A stretch of DNA of 64,000 nt, taken from the NCBI GenBank assembly GCA_910589415.1, contig OU342630.1, positions 77,744,186 through 77,808,185 on the forward strand. Reading direction: 5' to 3'. This stretch comes from Malachius bipustulatus. Lineage: Eukaryota > Arthropoda > Insecta > Coleoptera > Melyridae. The first letter of the stretch is position 1. The number at the start of each line of letters is the position of its first letter. The notes below the pieces were generated by a model. That model was not told where the DNA came from. It saw only the letters and a list, made by a program, of their open reading frames with translations, and did not search any database. Shown piece by piece: positions 60,936-64,000 of this stretch. The translations under genes and the position numbers were made by a program.

Positions 60936-61329
60936 TGAATCACCAGATATTGACTGAGCTTTCTAAAGGTATTCTGGAATTTTCTTATTCTATCGACGGT
61001 TACAAAACGTGCTTCCCGGTTGAAAAACCAGATAAGTTTTACCAGGGATGAGAAAAACAATCTGGCTGGGTATCCGGTATTCAGTATTCTTGAGCAGAAT
61101 CGATATTGGTTTTTTGCAGTCTTGGTCTTAGCTCCACTAGCAAAACCAAGTGAAGACCTAGACCAAGTCCAAGATCATATTTGCCAGATTTTGCCAAGAA
61201 CAAGACAGAACTCTCTTGGTGACCATATTGTACAATTAAAAAGTTCATCAGCTGTTAAGTTACCGAAAGTAATGGAATACCTTAATAAAGATCTAGTAAA
61301 TACGAGTAAATAAATACGTTATGGAAAAT
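60936..61329. other. No gene recognised
   Basis: Contains scattered AAGACC/GGTCTTG words that lead into the tandem array to the right. Frames on either strand are short and without motif. Confidence 0.35.
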
Positions 61330-62830
61330 ATTTCAGTTTGGAAATGCAGCTGCAAGTCTTGCAAACGAGACCAAGACTTAGCAGACAAGACCAGACTATA
61401 AGTATCTCGATGCAAGACCAGAGCCGGATATGAAAGACTAAGATCAAGACGAATATTATTTGGTCTGGCCTCTACTCGGCCTTACAGTATTCAGGATACG
61501 ACAGGGCCACCAAATCAGATTCCTGCCAAAAGGGCTAGGATCTACTTCGATCTGTGCCAGACTAACCATTCACTATTAGTAGTCTCTTCTAAGATGATCT
61601 GTTCGATTTCCTGGCCTGGAGTAAGTAACATAGCCACACTGGTTAACTGAAGCTGTATGGAATGATGAACAAAAGCAAGACCAAGACCAACACCAGGTCT
61701 ATCGATGCAAGATCAATACCAAGACCGGATATGCAAGACCAAGATCAAAACGAATACTATTTGGTGTGGCCTCTACTCGGCCTCACAGGATTGAGGATAC
61801 GACAGGGCCACCGAATCAAAGTCCTGCCAAAAGGGCTAGAATCCACTTGAATCTGTGCCAAACTAACTCTGCACTATTCTAGTAGTCTCCTCCAAGACGA
61901 TCTGTCCGACTTCCTGGCCTGGAGTAAGTAACATAGCCACAATGGTTATCTAACCCATTTGTTGACGCAGCTATATTATGGGAAGTCATAGAAAATCAAA
62001 AACCACCCCTCCTGACTTCCACAAAGCTTCGATTATGTTTTGTACTCAACTCATAGTTGATGACATCTTTTTGACGTTCACGGAGTGCCACAAGAGTGTT
62101 GCTTCGCTTAAACAACCTATTGAAACTGCCACTAACAAGATCTTAAGCGGTGAGAGTTCTCTTTTGTCAGTGGTAGCACAATTATTTTAGTATTTTTCAA
62201 TGATCTACCTGCTGTTACTGATTCTCACACCACCGAAGCTGTATGAAGTGATGAACAAAAGCAAGAGCAAGACCAACACTACTACGTCTATTGATTCAAT
62301 ATCAATACCAAGACCGGATAAGCAAGACCAAAATCAAAACGAATATTTGGTCCTGCTCTGCTCGTCGTTATAGTATTCAAGGTACGACAGAGCCACCGAA
62401 TCAAAGCTCTGCCAAAACGGCTAGGATCTACTTGGATCTGTGCCAGACTAATCCTTCATACTATTCCAGGAGTCTCCTCTAAATATGTGCGGTTTCCTGG
62501 AGAAATCAATGTAATTCGAATGATATACATAATACATAATCTCTTTTGACTTCCACAAAGCTTCGATTATGTTCTGTATTCAGGTCATGATTGATAAGAT
62601 CCTTCCGACGTTCACTTCACGGAGTGCCACAAGAGTTCGGTATCGAAAGAATGTTTGCTTCACTTAAATATCCTCCACTCGCAACCTATTGAAACTTTAA
62701 CAAGTTCTTGAGCCGTGACAAGTGGCCAAGATAATTATTTTGTAATAAAGTACTTACTGCTGATATCTCACATCACCAAAGCTGTATGAAGTGATAAGCA
62801 AACCCAAGACCAAGATCAAATGCATCAATA
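61330..62830. repeat. Tandem repeat of about 565 bp, 2.5 copies, with AAGACC-rich subunits
   Basis: AGCTGTATG(G/A)A(A/G)TGATGA marks unit starts at 61651, 62237 and 62780 (spacing 586 and 543). CTTCCACAAAGCTTCGATTA recurs near 62026 and 62550. The block ending TCTGTGCCA recurs at 61551, 61852 and 62437, so a partial extra copy precedes. Units are rich in AGACCAAGACC. I see no conserved frame. Confidence 0.8.
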
Positions 62831-63100
62831 AACTTATTTACTGACAACGAATCTTCTCTTCGTTTCACTGAAGATGCCCAACTAATCTCGTCAATTTACC
62901 GTTCGCTATTCTTTACAAATCTTAGGCCAGGCGGGAACAGGACTTCGATAATACATACCAAAGATTTGTTTTCCATAACCTATCAAAAAGGACTAGAATT
63001 TTATCCATATTGTTTAATTGTTTAATAGTCTGTTACATGTTTATTTTATCACCGTTTTTGTTATTTTAAACTGTACAATAATTGAACATAATATAATCGA
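62831..63100. other. 3' flank of the gene at the right edge
   Basis: A minus-strand AATAAA at 63045-63040 lies about 55 bases beyond the stop codon and is a fair candidate poly(A) signal. Nothing else is seen. Confidence 0.4.
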
Positions 63101-64000
63101 TTAGAACAAACAAATATTATTATATCCCTCTTGCGTTTTCAGTAAATCTCCTTTTCTCATTTTCTTATTCCTCACTTGCTGTTCGAGTTCTTTCTTTAAA
63201 GGTTCTTTTGATTCAGACACAACCGTTTCCCCGTTAAAATAGACCACCATCACTTCATTTGTGAACACGACAGACTTGGTGTTTTTGGGCTGAAACTTCC
63301 CAAATTCACATAAATTTTCAAACTGCTCAACCGTTCCGTCTTCCTCTCCTAAGGCGGCGGCGTCATCAGACGCTCCAACGTGGAGGTTGTGGTCTAAGAG
63401 ATTGGCTTTCATAGTCGGTGATATGTGATCGCTGATAAACCTAGTCGGTTCTAGTTTTTTATTGTGTTTCTTCCTTTTACTATCCTTGCATTTACGGCTC
63501 ACCTTATCGAAGGGGTCCCATTCCAATACTTTCGCAACGCAACTGTGCTTTTTGGTACTGCTGCTGAGAGATGGAACGGATTTATGCGTTTCAAAGATTT
63601 TCTTCTCAACTGTAAATCGATCTACTTTTGGGTTGGTCTCTGCGGCGACCTGTTCGTTTTTTAAAAGATCTTCTAAACTGTCACGAGCTCTTAGTAAGTT
63701 CTGATTCACAATAACGTCATCAGAGTTTTCTTGTGAACCAATAATTGTCAATCTTTCCATTTCAGGTACTGAAAATTTTTCTAAATTTAATGGATCTTTG
63801 GACTCTTTGGGCATATCTTTAGTATTCCAAGATTTTACAGACACGACACTTTTTTCTTTCACATCTCGACGTTTAATATTATTTTCAGAAAAACTATTCT
63901 TACATGGCTTTATAGGATTGCTTGCTGGATGGTTGTTACTACCATTCTCATTCTGGACGCTTCGAGGGATGCTTTCAGGATTTTTTTCAGGATCAGAAGG
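63101..64000 (-). CDS. 3' end of an unrecognised protein gene, open to the window edge
   Basis: The frame reads without a stop from the window edge (64000) to TAA at 63103-63101, at least 299 residues, so both the start and any upstream exons are outside. The protein is hydrophilic and rich in Lys, Glu, Ser and Asn, with a basic stretch (KDSKRKKHNKK), an acidic one (ASDDAAALGEEDG), and no membrane segment or signal peptide. It is probably mostly disordered. Near the C-terminus KSVVF fits the RVxF consensus for docking to protein phosphatase 1, followed by NEVMVVYFNGETVV and a charged helix-like KKELEQQVRNKKMRK. Base use is clearly less AT-rich than around it, supporting real coding. I do not recognise the family. 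It runs in the same direction as the Src gene, with its 3' end facing the Src 5' region. Confidence 0.75.
   Translation of the reverse strand, partial: PSDPEKNPESIPRSVQNENGSNNHPASNPIKPCKNSFSENNIKRRDVKEKSVVSVKSWNTKDMPKESKDPLNLEKFSVPEMERLTIIGSQENSDDVIVNQNLLRARDSLEDLLKNEQVAAETNPKVDRFTVEKKIFETHKSVPSLSSSTKKHSCVAKVLEWDPFDKVSRKCKDSKRKKHNKKLEPTRFISDHISPTMKANLLDHNLHVGASDDAAALGEEDGTVEQFENLCEFGKFQPKNTKSVVFTNEVMVVYFNGETVVSESKEPLKKELEQQVRNKKMRKGDLLKTQEGYNNICLF

Noticed and set aside
60773..61060. 95-codon minus-strand ORF with a proline run
   Set aside because: The prolines come from the G homopolymer; no domain is recognisable on either side.

Overview
The window looks like a piece of an insect nuclear genome. 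It is strongly AT-rich, coding exons are few and split by very long introns, and much of the rest is transposon debris: palindromic MITE and foldback elements, SINEs, and a decayed LTR and a decayed non-LTR retrotransposon. There are no operons, ribosome binding sites or prokaryotic features. The order of insect is not decided by the sequence; a large-genome species such as a beetle or hemipteran would fit.

The main gene is an ortholog of Drosophila Src64B, a non-receptor tyrosine kinase of the Src family, on the minus strand. I could place a complete coding sequence in four exons whose splice sites and phases fit together: N-terminus with myristoylation site (36696-36606), unique region plus SH3 (31736-31400), SH2 (16131-15878), and linker plus kinase plus C-terminal tail (4584-3662). 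Together they give 534 codons plus stop, spread over about 33 kb. The three coding introns are about 4.9, 15.3 and 11.3 kb, and almost every recognisable sequence in them is mobile-element derived. A 5' UTR piece with a 10-residue upstream ORF precedes the start codon and is itself bounded by a splice acceptor, so the promoter lies further to the right.

At the right edge (64000-63101, minus strand) is the 3' end of a second protein gene with an exon of at least 900 bp open to the window edge. I do not recognise the family. It carries a possible PP1-docking motif near its C-terminus. It is transcribed in the same direction as the Src gene.

Mobile elements by region: 1-1133 foldback MITE with a nested hAT-like MITE (616-1087, 8-bp target duplication); 5183-6143 BEL/Pao integrase remnant; 7086-8767 and 8962-10152 long foldbacks; 13228-13942 MITE with an amplified terminal unit; 14095-14858 MITE; 18000-19699 decayed non-LTR element; 22119-23164 and 51987-52867, two copies of a minisatellite-bearing element with 9-bp target duplications; 24442-26714 foldback with nested MITE 24860-25683; 31959-32617 foldback with a 9-bp duplication; 33105-33872 foldback with a tRNA-like patch; 35631-35897 5S-derived SINE with a 15-bp duplication; 36848-38361 MITE whose insertion junction is tandemly repeated four times; 39973-41256 foldback with a tRNA-derived SINE; 43986-44844, 46381-47809, 47878-49343, 56810-58572 and 58763-59059 further foldbacks. 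Many unrelated elements share a CAGGGTG-type end next to a TA target. No intact transposase or reverse transcriptase is present, so all are non-autonomous or dead.
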